Of a DNA stretch of 64,000 bases, positions 34,379-41,415 are shown one piece after another (the first letter of the stretch is position 1; each line of letters starts with the position of its first letter). Where the stretch lies: contig CAZWEO010000010.1 of assembly GCA_964633115.1 (NCBI GenBank), positions 8,842 through 72,841 on the forward strand, in the 5' to 3' direction. The DNA comes from B30-G6 sp964633115 (lineage in GTDB: Bacteria; Desulfobacterota; Desulfobacteria; Desulfobacterales; B30-G6). A model generated the notes under the pieces. That model saw only the letters and a list, made by a program, of their open reading frames with translations, was not told the DNA's origin and searched no databases. The position numbers were made by a program, and so were the translations under genes.

Positions 34379-35353
34379 ATGCCCAAGGATGCCCATGTTG
34401 CAGACCCAGCGGCTTGTAAAATCGATGCTAAGTCGCTTTCACATTATCGTGGCAAGCTTCCCAAAATCGCAGATGAAATAATCGCCAAATGCGACGATGA
34501 TGCCTGCTATACCCATATCGACTATGAGCCCATACCGTCTAAAACATCGGTAATCGAGATAATCCAGCGGCTGCGTGAAGTATTGTTTCCGGGCTACTTT
34601 ACGCGCGAAAAGCTTGACCCCGTCAATTTAACCTACAGCATGGGTCAAACTGTATCCATCCTTTTTGATCAATTATCTGAACAGATATGCCACAGTGTTC
34701 GTCATGATTGCTTTCGGTATGAGCAAGCCTGCAGCGACTGTGCCGAGAAAGGCAATGAGGTTAGCTTGGCCTTTTTGGAATCTGTTCCCGAGCTACGCAA
34801 GATCCTGGCCACTGATGTAGCTGCCGCATATGCCGGCGATCCCGCTGCCCAGAGTACCGATGAAATTATTTTCAGCTATCCCGGCATCTTTTCTTTAATG
34901 GTTTATCGGGTGGCCCACAAGCTCCATACCCTGGGAGTACCCCTGCTGCCGCGTATCATGACCGAATATGCCCACAGCGTCACCGGCATCGATATCCATC
35001 CAAGTGCTGTTATCGGCCAAGGTTTTGTTATCGACCATGGCACGGGCGTAGTCATTGGTGAAACCACTATTATTGGAAAAAATGTTCGGATCTATCAGGG
35101 CGTCACCTTGGGGGCCCTGTCTTTGCCCATGGATGCCGGCGATCGTTTTCGCGGTGTCAAAAGACACCCGACCATAGAAGACAACGTCATTATCTACTCC
35201 GGCACCACCATCCTGGGTGGTGATACCGTCATCGGTACTAGATCGGTTATCGGCGGCAATGTGTGGCTAACCGATTCGGTCCCACCCGATACCAAGGTCG
35301 TCATGAAAAAACCGGAACTGATATATATGTCCTCAACCAAAGAAATCGCTTGA
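34379..35353 (+). CDS. cysE: Serine O-acetyltransferase
   Basis: A 324-residue enzyme making O-acetylserine from serine and acetyl-CoA, the first step of cysteine synthesis. The N-terminal helical domain is followed by the left-handed beta-helix hexapeptide repeats: GIDIHPSAVIGQGFVIDHGTG, VVIGETTIIGKNVRIYQGVTLGA and RHPTIEDNVIIYSGTTILGG. The catalytic histidines lie in DIHPSA and IDHGTG. It is longer than E. coli CysE and resembles the SrpH/EpsC-type anaerobe form. A GGGAGGTC box lies five bases before the ATG, 12 bases after nifS, so it belongs to the nifUS operon and supplies cysteine for NifS. Confidence 0.93.
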   Translation: MPKDAHVADPAACKIDAKSLSHYRGKLPKIADEIIAKCDDDACYTHIDYEPIPSKTSVIEIIQRLREVLFPGYFTREKLDPVNLTYSMGQTVSILFDQLSEQICHSVRHDCFRYEQACSDCAEKGNEVSLAFLESVPELRKILATDVAAAYAGDPAAQSTDEIIFSYPGIFSLMVYRVAHKLHTLGVPLLPRIMTEYAHSVTGIDIHPSAVIGQGFVIDHGTGVVIGETTIIGKNVRIYQGVTLGALSLPMDAGDRFRGVKRHPTIEDNVIIYSGTTILGGDTVIGTRSVIGGNVWLTDSVPPDTKVVMKKPELIYMSSTKEIA

Positions 35354-35360
35354 CGCTGAC

Positions 35361-35404
35361 GAAAAGCTGAGCTTTTCGCTAAGCAATTGAGCATCGCTCA
35401 ATTG
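35361..35404. terminator. Two tandem perfect hairpins after cysE
   Basis: GAAAAGC-TGA-GCTTTTC (35361-35377) and CAATTGAGC-ATC-GCTCAATTG (35384-35404). Both stems are perfect and the second is nine base pairs. No clear T-run follows, so they may act as an mRNA-stabilising or attenuating structure between cysE and cysK rather than a full stop. Confidence 0.5.
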
Positions 35405-35474
35405 CCCTTATTATGGACTCAGAAGTTCTATCGTCGCTGGAAGTTTTGGCAGGGTCTTGCGATTGGAGGTCACA

Positions 35475-36398
35475 ATGAAAATATTTCCTCGAATTCAAAA
35501 TACCATCGGAATTACACCCTTGGTCCGTATCGGAAAAATGGCCCAGGGATTGGACTGTGAAATTCTGGCCAAACTGGAATTCTTCAATCCTTTGGGAAGT
35601 GTCAAAGATCGTATCGGCGCAGCCATGATTGATGCCGCTGAAAGCCAAGGTTTAATCGGAACCAAAACTTTGATTGTTGAGCCCACCAGCGGCAATACGG
35701 GCATTGCTTTGGCATTTGTTTGTGCGGCCAAAGGTTATCGTCTCTGCCTTACGATGCCGGAAACCCTGAGCATCGAACGTCGCAAACTGCTGCAACACCT
35801 GGGTGCCGAGCTTGTCCTCACACCGGGTCCAGAGGGCATGAAAGGGGCCATTCAAAAGGCAGCCGAGATCCGATCCCAACATGAAAATGCCTTTACTCCC
35901 AACCAATTTGGCAATCCGGCTAATCCTGCCATCCATCGTGAGACCACGGCCAAAGAAATTTGGGAAGACACCGGGGGTAACATCGATATTTTTGTTTCCG
36001 GCGTCGGAACTGGTGGCACCATCACCGGTGTTTCCGAAGCAATCAAAGCGAAGAAATCCGACTTGATATCTGTGGCTGTTGAGCCTGCTGATTCGCCAGT
36101 CCTTTCGGGTGGAAAACCTGGTCCCCATAAAATTCAGGGCATCGGTGCTGGATTTGTTCCAGACATTCTCAATACTGACATTATCGATGAAATAGTCACG
36201 GTCAGCAACGACGAGGCCATCCAAACCGGTCGGAAACTTGCCAATAGCGAAGGTATTCTATGCGGTATTTCATCCGGAGCTGCACTGGCAGCAGCTTTGA
36301 ACATTGCGCGCAAAAAATCGTCCAAAGGAAAACAAATTGTGGTAGTGCTTCCCAGCACTGGCGAACGCTATATCAGCACCGAGTTATTTGAAAAATAG
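35475..36398 (+). CDS. cysK: Cysteine synthase (O-acetylserine sulfhydrylase)
   Basis: A 307-residue PLP enzyme making cysteine from O-acetylserine and sulfide. PLP lysine K44 in PLGSVKDRIGAAM, TSGNTG substrate loop, GTGGTITGV phosphate-binding loop and the C-terminal SSGAALAAALNIA and LPSTGERYIST are present. The ATG at 35475 is chosen because GGAGGT lies five bases upstream. It follows cysE by 121 bp with two hairpins between, and makes a supply line: CysE and CysK make cysteine, NifS uses it, NifU assembles clusters. Its TAG stop is the first three bases of a repeat. Confidence 0.93.
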   Translation: MKIFPRIQNTIGITPLVRIGKMAQGLDCEILAKLEFFNPLGSVKDRIGAAMIDAAESQGLIGTKTLIVEPTSGNTGIALAFVCAAKGYRLCLTMPETLSIERRKLLQHLGAELVLTPGPEGMKGAIQKAAEIRSQHENAFTPNQFGNPANPAIHRETTAKEIWEDTGGNIDIFVSGVGTGGTITGVSEAIKAKKSDLISVAVEPADSPVLSGGKPGPHKIQGIGAGFVPDILNTDIIDEIVTVSNDEAIQTGRKLANSEGILCGISSGAALAAALNIARKKSSKGKQIVVVLPSTGERYISTELFEK

Positions 36399-36731
36399 AG
36401 CGTTTGCCAGAATAACGTTCCGAAACAGTCTAGGTTTTTCTGTTGATGAAATCAACACCATACCGGTTGTCATAATTTTACATTAATCTGAGCCGTTAAG
36501 TAAACCGGTATTTTGAGACATGAATGTATCATCTTGGGTCGTGATACATCCCCGAAATGTCACGACGCATATTAAATCTGCGCCATCTTCTCCCTTTTTC
36601 TGCCTTCAATACGTTCATGCGAACAAAATAATAAAAAAGTGAGGCCCATCTATTACACTGGCATACATTTTGATACTCAATATAGGATAGGAGCGTTCGA
36701 GCGTTACAATCCACGTGTGGAACAAACGCTC
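36396..36731. repeat. Repeat with GAGCGTTTG ends after cysK
   Basis: TAGAGCGTTTG (36396) to CAAACGCTC (36731). The first 33 bases (TAGAGCGTTTGCCAGAATAA, then CGTTCCGAAA) match the left end of the short element at 43770-43874 with about three differences. The interior holds no gene; a hairpin GTTGAT-GAA-ATCAAC and AT-rich runs are the only features. It is probably an older or longer relative of the same element. Confidence 0.45.
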
Positions 36732-36773
36732 ACTTTGAGAATGATCATGAACCCAGCGGGAGTCCAATAGCCA

Positions 36774-36980
36774 GTGAAGCCCTGCGATAATAATTTAAAA
36801 AAAACCCTCCATTTGACCGATGAGATGATCGATTTGGCCAATGCTGGCGATGCTGAACGGGAAGATACCGGATGCGGTATTCTGTATGGCATCGTACGGG
36901 ATGCCGCCTACAAAATACGAAAGATTGCTGAATCTGAAAGAGAAAAGCATATTCGTAAAGGCTGGTGGCATAAAAGATAA
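36774..36980 (+). CDS. Conserved small hypothetical protein
   Basis: A 68-residue, charge-rich helical protein starting at GTG 36774. It has the pattern KPCDNNLKKTL, EMIDLANAGDAEREDTGCGI, LYGIVRDAAYKIRKIAESER. I recall similar short proteins in other sulfate reducers but no function is known. The GGAG box lies 11 bases before the start. It precedes the superoxide reductase operon by 220 bp. Confidence 0.55.
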   Translation: MKPCDNNLKKTLHLTDEMIDLANAGDAEREDTGCGILYGIVRDAAYKIRKIAESEREKHIRKGWWHKR

Positions 36981-37106
36981 CCACCCGGGTCCAGCGGGCC
37001 GGCATTCTTTTCTCTAAAAAGGAGGGGCTATTATTCTGTACGAATGCATGACTTCTTAGCAAGTCGGGAATAAACCGTTTTAGGTATTAAGTGTTGCAAG
37101 CAATTT

Positions 37107-37123
37107 AAATTAAGATTTAATTT
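37107..37123. promoter_or_regulatory. AT-rich palindrome upstream of desulfoferrodoxin
   Basis: AAATTAA-GAT-TTAATTT, a perfect 7-3-7 inverted repeat about 80 bases before the desulfoferrodoxin start. Fur/PerR-family operators are AT-rich palindromes of this sort, so it is a candidate peroxide- or iron-responsive site, on weak grounds. Short tandem words ACTTAAAACCTAAAACCTAA follow it. Confidence 0.35.
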
Positions 37124-37204
37124 CTAAGTTAGAACTTAAAACCTAAAACCTAAAACAAGATGAATTTGTATTTTTCCAAATTCATCAAAAAAGGAGGCAA
37201 TAAA

Positions 37205-37579
37205 ATGGCAGAACGGTCTGAAGTCTACAAATGTGAACTTTGTGGTAATATCGTACAAGTTATGCATGGCGGCGCTGGTGAGTTGGTATGCTGTGGTGCA
37301 CCGATGGTCTGTCTCAAAGCTAATACCGTGGATGCGGCCAAAGAAAAGCACGTACCCGTGGTTGAAAAAGTTGATGGTGGTGTCAAAGTCAAGGTTGGTG
37401 ACGTACCCCATCCTATGGAGGAAAAGCATTGGATCGAATGGATCGAAGTGCTTGCCAATGGCAAATCGTATGTGCAATTTCTAAACGCTGGTGATGTACC
37501 CGAAGCCATATTCAATTTGGATGCAGCCGCAGTGAGCGCACGTGCATTTTGTAATCTGCATGGCCTCTGGAAAGGATAA
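37205..37579 (+). CDS. dfx: Desulfoferrodoxin (superoxide reductase)
   Basis: A 124-residue, two-iron superoxide reductase. Centre I (desulforedoxin-like) is ligated by C10, C13, C29 and C30. Centre II, the site that reduces superoxide to peroxide, has H49, H69, H75, C116 and H119, and the catalytic E47 and K48, the same numbering as the classic Desulfovibrio enzyme. The ATG at 37205 follows an AAAGGAGG box. Electrons come from rubredoxin, encoded downstream. It is followed by ferritin after six bases, which would bind iron released during stress. Confidence 0.95.
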   Translation: MAERSEVYKCELCGNIVQVMHGGAGELVCCGAPMVCLKANTVDAAKEKHVPVVEKVDGGVKVKVGDVPHPMEEKHWIEWIEVLANGKSYVQFLNAGDVPEAIFNLDAAAVSARAFCNLHGLWKG

Positions 37580-37585
37580 TATCGT

Positions 37586-38101
37586 ATGCTTACTGATAAA
37601 GTGCAGGACGCACTCAACAATCAATTTAATGCCGAACTTTACTCTTCTTATCTCTATCTATCCATGCATGCTTATTTTAAATCCATCAACCTGGATGGAT
37701 TTGCAAACTGGATGTATCAGCAAGCTAAAGAAGAACTTGTGCATGCCATGAAATTCTATGAATTCATCAACCAACGGGGGGGACGGGCTCGAACAGCAGC
37801 TGTGGCCGAACCGCCGTCTGATTGGGATTCGCCCCTGGCGGTATTTGAAGAAACGCTGGCGCATGAGCAAAAAGTTACTGGTCTGATAAACGACCTCGTT
37901 GAAATTGCCAATGATGCCCATGATCATGCAACCCAAATCTTCCTGCAATGGTTTGTAACCGAGCAGATAGAAGAAGAAGAAAGTGCCGGCGGTGTATTGG
38001 AGCAATTAAGACTCATGCAGGGTCACGCTGGTGGTCTATTTATGATTGACCGCGAGCTGGCCAAACGCGCTGTACCAACCGGATTTGATCAACAAGAATA
38101 A
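37586..38101 (+). CDS. ftnA: Ferritin
   Basis: A 171-residue bacterial non-haem ferritin with the four-helix bundle. Ferroxidase ligands are visible: E17-like in NAEL, the ExxH pair in EELVHAMKFYEF and the ETLAHEQKVT and FVTEQIEEEE segments. It oxidises Fe(II) and stores iron as a mineral inside a 24-subunit shell, limiting Fenton chemistry. It directly follows desulfoferrodoxin with a six-base gap, an operon pairing seen in other anaerobes. Confidence 0.92.
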   Translation: MLTDKVQDALNNQFNAELYSSYLYLSMHAYFKSINLDGFANWMYQQAKEELVHAMKFYEFINQRGGRARTAAVAEPPSDWDSPLAVFEETLAHEQKVTGLINDLVEIANDAHDHATQIFLQWFVTEQIEEEESAGGVLEQLRLMQGHAGGLFMIDRELAKRAVPTGFDQQE

Positions 38102-38102
38102 G

Positions 38103-38157
38103 CCATGAGCTGTAAGCTGTAAGCTGCTTATATCTGCAGGCTTATGGCTTACAGCTT
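38103..38157. repeat. Short GCTGTAAGC/GCTTACAGC inverted repeat
   Basis: Two AGCTGTAAGC copies near 38108-38127 face GCTTACAGCT near 38147-38156 across a CTGCAGG-containing loop. It could act as a hairpin at the end of the ferritin message. It resembles the dispersed GCCTACAGC-type repeats elsewhere in the window. Confidence 0.5.
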
Positions 38158-38176
38158 TAAATTAAGGAGGTGCCCC

Positions 38177-38332
38177 ATGGCAAGCTGGAAATGTTCCAAA
38201 TGTGGTTACACACTCGAGGCGGATGCCCATCCAGATCAATGTCCATCCTGTAAAGAAAAATGTGAGTTTCTCGATAACACGTGTTATACACCTGACTGTC
38301 AGTATGAAGGCACAGATCAACGTATTAAGTAA
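38177..38332 (+). CDS. Rubredoxin-like small metalloprotein
   Basis: A 51-residue protein with CSKCGY and CPSCKEKCEF, i.e. the two CxxC knuckles of rubredoxin-like domains, plus three extra cysteines in the tail (NTCYTPDCQYEG). The spacing between the knuckles is shorter than in rubredoxin, so it is a rubredoxin-like or zinc-ribbon protein. It begins at ATG 38177 with a full AAGGAGGTG box; the longer frame upstream is not needed. A redox role in the surrounding superoxide/peroxide island is likely but unproven. Confidence 0.8.
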   Translation: MASWKCSKCGYTLEADAHPDQCPSCKEKCEFLDNTCYTPDCQYEGTDQRIK

Positions 38333-38364
38333 AATCCTCAGACAATCTGATTTGGAGATATATA

Positions 38365-38796
38365 ATGGGAAAAGCACTTATAGTCTATGCATCTCGAAGC
38401 GGCGAAACAGAACGGATAGCCAATCTGATCGCCGAAGGAATTCGCATGGCCAGTAGTGACGCCGTCGTAAAAAATGCCAAGGATGTTAAAAACGAAGCAG
38501 ACCTACAAGGGTTTGACGGGTATGTTTTTGGATCAGCAACCTACCATGGCGATATGATGCAGGCTATGAAAACGCTCCTCTTTTTAGCGGAGAAAGCCGA
38601 TCTTGAAAAGAGAATTGGAGGTTCTTTTGGTGCTTTTGGGTGGAGTGGTGAAGCGCCCGATCGCATATTCGGAACCATGGAAAATATATTTATCATGGAC
38701 ATGGTTACCGGACCTTTACGACTAAAAAACAGCACCCTAGGTGGCGGTATTCAAATGGCCCAGGACTATGGTAAACAGGTAGCAACCAAGTTATAA
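38365..38796 (+). CDS. Flavodoxin family protein
   Basis: A 143-residue FMN-binding flavodoxin. The phosphate loop YASRSGETERIA is at about residues 8-19, and FGSATYHGDM and GAFGWSGEAPDRI are the flavin-contacting loops (FGWSGEA is the same as in the flavodoxin domain of FprA). It likely transfers single electrons within the rubredoxin/flavo-diiron pathway. GGAG lies eight bases before the ATG. Confidence 0.85.
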   Translation: MGKALIVYASRSGETERIANLIAEGIRMASSDAVVKNAKDVKNEADLQGFDGYVFGSATYHGDMMQAMKTLLFLAEKADLEKRIGGSFGAFGWSGEAPDRIFGTMENIFIMDMVTGPLRLKNSTLGGGIQMAQDYGKQVATKL

Positions 38797-38805
38797 CACA
38801 TATCA

Positions 38806-38892
38806 AGAACGTCCAACATCGAAATTTAAACGGCGAACTGTAAACCGACATTCATTCGATGTTCGACGTTGGAAGTTCAATGTTCGATGTTA
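38806..38892. repeat. Dispersed GTTCGATGTT-type repeat
   Basis: Contains AACGTCCAACATCGAAATTT on the left and ATTCGATGTTCGACGTTGGA, then AGTTCAATGTTCGATGTTAA, on the right, so the ends are inverted relative to each other. Same family as 19791-19824 and 45792-45830. It fills most of the gap between the flavodoxin gene and the next one. Confidence 0.65.
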
Positions 38893-38992
38893 AAAGAATT
38901 GGACAATGAATTTCAACAATTTCGAACCTGGTTTATGCACAATTTTATGGAATACATCAAATCCTGAAATCAATCAGAATAAGGAGGTTAAC

Positions 38993-39181
38993 ATGTCCAC
39001 TACCCCCCAACACTGTCCCGGCTATGAGCAATTCAAGAGTCTCAAAACGTTTGATTGCAAATGCCCTTCCTGCGGTCAAAGCAAAGAAATATTCTCAGAC
39101 GAGTTCGAAAAAACACACCGCTGCAATGGTTGCGGTGAAGAAATCGATTTCACCCAGTGTACCCCTGAAGCTGGCGTCTGA
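38993..39181 (+). CDS. Small zinc-ribbon protein
   Basis: A 62-residue protein. Cysteine pairs CKCPSCG and CNGCGEE form a zinc or rubredoxin-like knuckle, and two other cysteines (HCPGYE, TQCTPE) flank it. The ATG at 38993 follows AAGGAGG. Its stop overlaps the start of the multihaem cytochrome gene by one base (TGATG), so the two are translationally coupled. Function is unknown. Confidence 0.78.
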   Translation: MSTTPQHCPGYEQFKSLKTFDCKCPSCGQSKEIFSDEFEKTHRCNGCGEEIDFTQCTPEAGV

Positions 39182-39522
39182 TGCATTATCCCAGCGTTAT
39201 TTCTATGATAATTTTTTGTATCCTGATTTCCGCTTCCGGTTTCGCGGTAGAGAATCAGGGTGCCGCGGAAATAAAAATTGATGGTGGTAAAAGGGGCATC
39301 GTACATTTCCCGCACCATGCTCATCAAACCAGATTAAAAGATTGCAACATATGTCATGCCGTGTTTCCACAGGAACCGCAATCCCTAAACAAACTTAAGC
39401 AAACCGGCCAGTTGAAACCAAAACAGGTTATGAACAAACAATGTGTCAAGTGTCACCGCGCCGAGAAAAAAGCCGGTAACCCAAGTGGACCGACAACTTG
39501 CTCGAAGTGCCATGTTCGATAA
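39181..39522 (+). CDS. Three-haem class III-type cytochrome c
   Basis: A 113-residue exported protein with a signal peptide (about residues 1-22). It has three CxxCH haem sites at C55-H59, C88-H92 and C107-H111, plus extra histidines (HFPHHAHQ) as distal ligands, as in cytochrome c7-like proteins. It would carry electrons in the periplasm. Its overlap with the zinc-ribbon gene and its place in an oxygen-defence island suggest that it is a stress-time electron donor or sink (inference). Confidence 0.85.
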   Translation: MHYPSVISMIIFCILISASGFAVENQGAAEIKIDGGKRGIVHFPHHAHQTRLKDCNICHAVFPQEPQSLNKLKQTGQLKPKQVMNKQCVKCHRAEKKAGNPSGPTTCSKCHVR

Positions 39523-39575
39523 AATAGTCAAATATATTGATTTTACGATTTTTAGTCGTATGAAATTTAATTGGG

Positions 39576-40550
39576 ATGGTTGATTTGCAAGTACTAGGCC
39601 TACAAGGCAGTCCCAGAAATAAAGGCAGTTCGGATTATTTGTTAACTGCCTTCATGCAGGCAGTATCGGATCTAGGTGCGGATGTCCAAGTTCTTGATAT
39701 CCCTCGCATGAAGATCCGACCCTGCATCGGTTGCGGGTATTGTGAAAAAAAGGGTGTCTGTGTCATTGATGATGATGAAATGGCTGCCAGCGTCTACACC
39801 AAGCTAAAAAATGCCGAAGTCGTTGTGGCTGCCTCACCGGTATTTTTTTATAGTGTCACCGCCCAACTTAAAGCCATGATCGACCGCAGCCAAACCTTGT
39901 GGTCCCGAAAGTATCGATTCAAGCTTGCCGATCCCCTGGCGACGACGCGCAAAGGTTTCTTCCTATCCATGGGCGGCAGCCGGGGAAAAAACCTCTTTAC
40001 TTGCGTACAATTGGTTACTAATTATTTTTTCGATGCCATTCAAGCTACTCCCAGCGGCAATCTCACCTATCCTGCCATCGAAACCCGCGACGACTTTCAC
40101 ACCTTGCCCAAGCTCCAAACCGATATTGATGTTGCTGCAAAAAACTTGCTCTCCTCTTTGCTTAAACGTCAACGCTTGGTGGTTTTGGGCAAAAGGAATG
40201 ACATCCGCTCCCAAATGGCAGCAGCCTTGATTCAATATCTTGCTGGAACCCGATTTCAGGTCCTATCCGCCGGATCCGAACCTGCTCAGGAAGTCCACCC
40301 AGATGTTGTATCAAGTATGGCGGAAATAGGACTCGATATGGCCTTCCGAAAGCCATCTTCGATGGAATCCGTCCAGACATTTAACCCTCATCAAATCATT
40401 AGCATGAGTCCCGATATCCAAATCCCAAACAAAGACCAAGCCCAAATTTGGACATGGGATCTACCCGATCCCTATGAAAATACCAATATTGCAATAAGAG
40501 AGCTACGAGAAAGTATTCAAAAAAATGTGGATGCGTTCATAAAAATGTAG
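39576..40550 (+). CDS. Flavoprotein fused to a phosphatase-like domain lacking its catalytic cysteine
   Basis: A 324-residue, two-domain protein. Residues 1-195 are an NADPH-dependent FMN reductase/iron-sulfur flavoprotein domain: LQGSPRNKGSS phosphate loop and the compact C50-x2-C53-x2-C56-x5-C62 motif. Residues 200-324 resemble low-molecular-weight phosphotyrosine phosphatase or arsenate reductase: GKRNDIRSQMAAALI, SAGSEP, and the closing WDLPDPYEN with the general acid D298. In active enzymes the loop starts C-x5-R; here the cysteine is G205, while N208, R211 and S212 remain. Catalysis by this domain is therefore unlikely, and it may bind an anion instead. No strong ribosome-binding site is visible. 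Confidence 0.83.
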   Translation: MVDLQVLGLQGSPRNKGSSDYLLTAFMQAVSDLGADVQVLDIPRMKIRPCIGCGYCEKKGVCVIDDDEMAASVYTKLKNAEVVVAASPVFFYSVTAQLKAMIDRSQTLWSRKYRFKLADPLATTRKGFFLSMGGSRGKNLFTCVQLVTNYFFDAIQATPSGNLTYPAIETRDDFHTLPKLQTDIDVAAKNLLSSLLKRQRLVVLGKRNDIRSQMAAALIQYLAGTRFQVLSAGSEPAQEVHPDVVSSMAEIGLDMAFRKPSSMESVQTFNPHQIISMSPDIQIPNKDQAQIWTWDLPDPYENTNIAIRELRESIQKNVDAFIKM

Positions 40551-40638
40551 AAAGCTTAACCCGTGACCGCCCAGAAATAGGCAAATTTGGTTGAGATCAA
40601 GGCATGTGAAAAATCTTACCACAGACATATAGTTGATG

Positions 40639-40697
40639 ACTTTCCAGAATACCTGGCCTTTTGGCCAGGTCAGAGCTATCGGCTTTGTCTGGAAAGT
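40639..40697. ncRNA. Three-way-junction-like structured element
   Basis: Base pairing: outer stem ACTTTCCAGA (40639-40648) with TCTGGAAAGT (40688-40697), ten pairs; first arm ACCTGGCC-TTTT-GGCCAGGT (40651-40670), eight pairs; second arm AGAGC-TATCG-GCTTT (40672-40686), five pairs with one wobble. Only three bases are unpaired between stems. The arrangement looks like a structured RNA or cruciform element rather than a terminator. I cannot match it to a known riboswitch or ribozyme. Confidence 0.5.
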
Positions 40698-40726
40698 TTC
40701 AAAGAAATCGAAATATTATAAGTTAT

Positions 40727-40753
40727 GAATCGGTCGATAAGCCGGATTCTCTG
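40727..40753 (-). ncRNA. Fragment resembling the 3' end of RNase P RNA (rnpB)
   Basis: On the minus strand the sequence AGAATCCGGCTTATCGACCG (continuing ATTC) matches the conserved 3' end of bacterial RNase P RNA, where E. coli has AGAACCCGGCTTATCGGTCA. The rest of rnpB is not present: the bases on the 5' side are unlike rnpB, and a rubredoxin gene lies within 130 bases. It may be a relic or an attachment site left by an element that integrates at rnpB. It also forms a small hairpin (GAATC/GATTC), so chance cannot be excluded. Confidence 0.4.
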
Positions 40754-40876
40754 AGCCAGAATACGTTTGACTCAAACGATTTCTTACATTTCAAGGATAG
40801 GATTTTTTACATAACACATATATGAATCAAATTGGACATTTATGGGTGGTGACGAACAAATGAATAGGAGATTACA

Positions 40877-41056
40877 ATGGCCAACCCCGAAGAAATGTAT
40901 CAATGCCAAACAGTCAATTGTGGCTATATTTACAACCCTGACAAAGGTGATCGCAAAGGAAAGATACCCAAAGGAACCCAATTTGCCGATCTCCCCGACG
41001 ATTGGAAATGCCCCATCTGCGGAGCAAGCAAAAAAATGTTCAAGTCCCTTGGATAA
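40877..41056 (+). CDS. Rubredoxin with a CX4C first knuckle
   Basis: A 59-residue rubredoxin. The first iron knuckle is C10-x4-C15 (CQTVNCGY) rather than CxxC, and the second is C45-x2-C48 (CPICG). This two-residue insertion is a recognised rubredoxin variant and may alter the redox potential. Conserved YNPDKGD, P-K-G-T, F-x-D-L-P-DDWKCP and the aromatic core are present. Starts at ATG 40877, after a GGAG box nine bases upstream. It likely carries electrons to superoxide reductase or to the flavo-diiron protein. Confidence 0.9.
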   Translation: MANPEEMYQCQTVNCGYIYNPDKGDRKGKIPKGTQFADLPDDWKCPICGASKKMFKSLG

Positions 41057-41216
41057 AAACACGCCGTTATTCACCGCCCCTTTTACGGAAAGCTGTTTCC
41101 AATTTGGCTTTTATGGCTTGATATAAATATGCGTTTGTTTTATGAAATCATGATAAATTATGAGTAGTCGGTTTAATTAAAGCGTCATTAAAACCCTAAA
41201 TAAAGGAGAAAACAAA

Positions 41217-41375
41217 ATGGATAAATATGTTTGCACACTGTGTGGCTATGTTTACGATCCTGCCGAAGGAGATCCGGATAGTGGTGTCGCCCCTGGAACC
41301 AAATGGGAAGATGTACCCAATGATTGGGAGTGTCCTGTATGTGGTGCCGGTAAAGAGGATTTTGAGAAAGAGTAA
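41217..41375 (+). CDS. Rubredoxin (standard type)
   Basis: A 52-residue rubredoxin with iron ligands C6, C9, C39 and C42 in CTLCGY and CPVCG, the core YDPAEGDPDSGV and the W-E-D-V-P-NDWECP strand. It is a small cytoplasmic one-electron carrier. It begins at ATG 41217 with a GGAG box nine bases before it, and lies 40 bases upstream of the FprA gene, an arrangement in which rubredoxin feeds the oxygen reductase. Confidence 0.95.
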   Translation: MDKYVCTLCGYVYDPAEGDPDSGVAPGTKWEDVPNDWECPVCGAGKEDFEKE

Positions 41376-41415
41376 TAAATTCGCCTGAAACGAATTTATA
41401 GAAGGAGATAATATA

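Noticed and set aside
35652..36224. 190-residue minus-strand frame
   Set aside because: Antisense shadow of cysK with no recognisable domain.
40639..40697. Hammerhead ribozyme or c-di-GMP riboswitch
   Set aside because: Three stems are present, but the hammerhead core words (CUGANGA and GAAA) are absent, and only a loose AAAGCC-like word matches the c-di-GMP switch on the minus strand.
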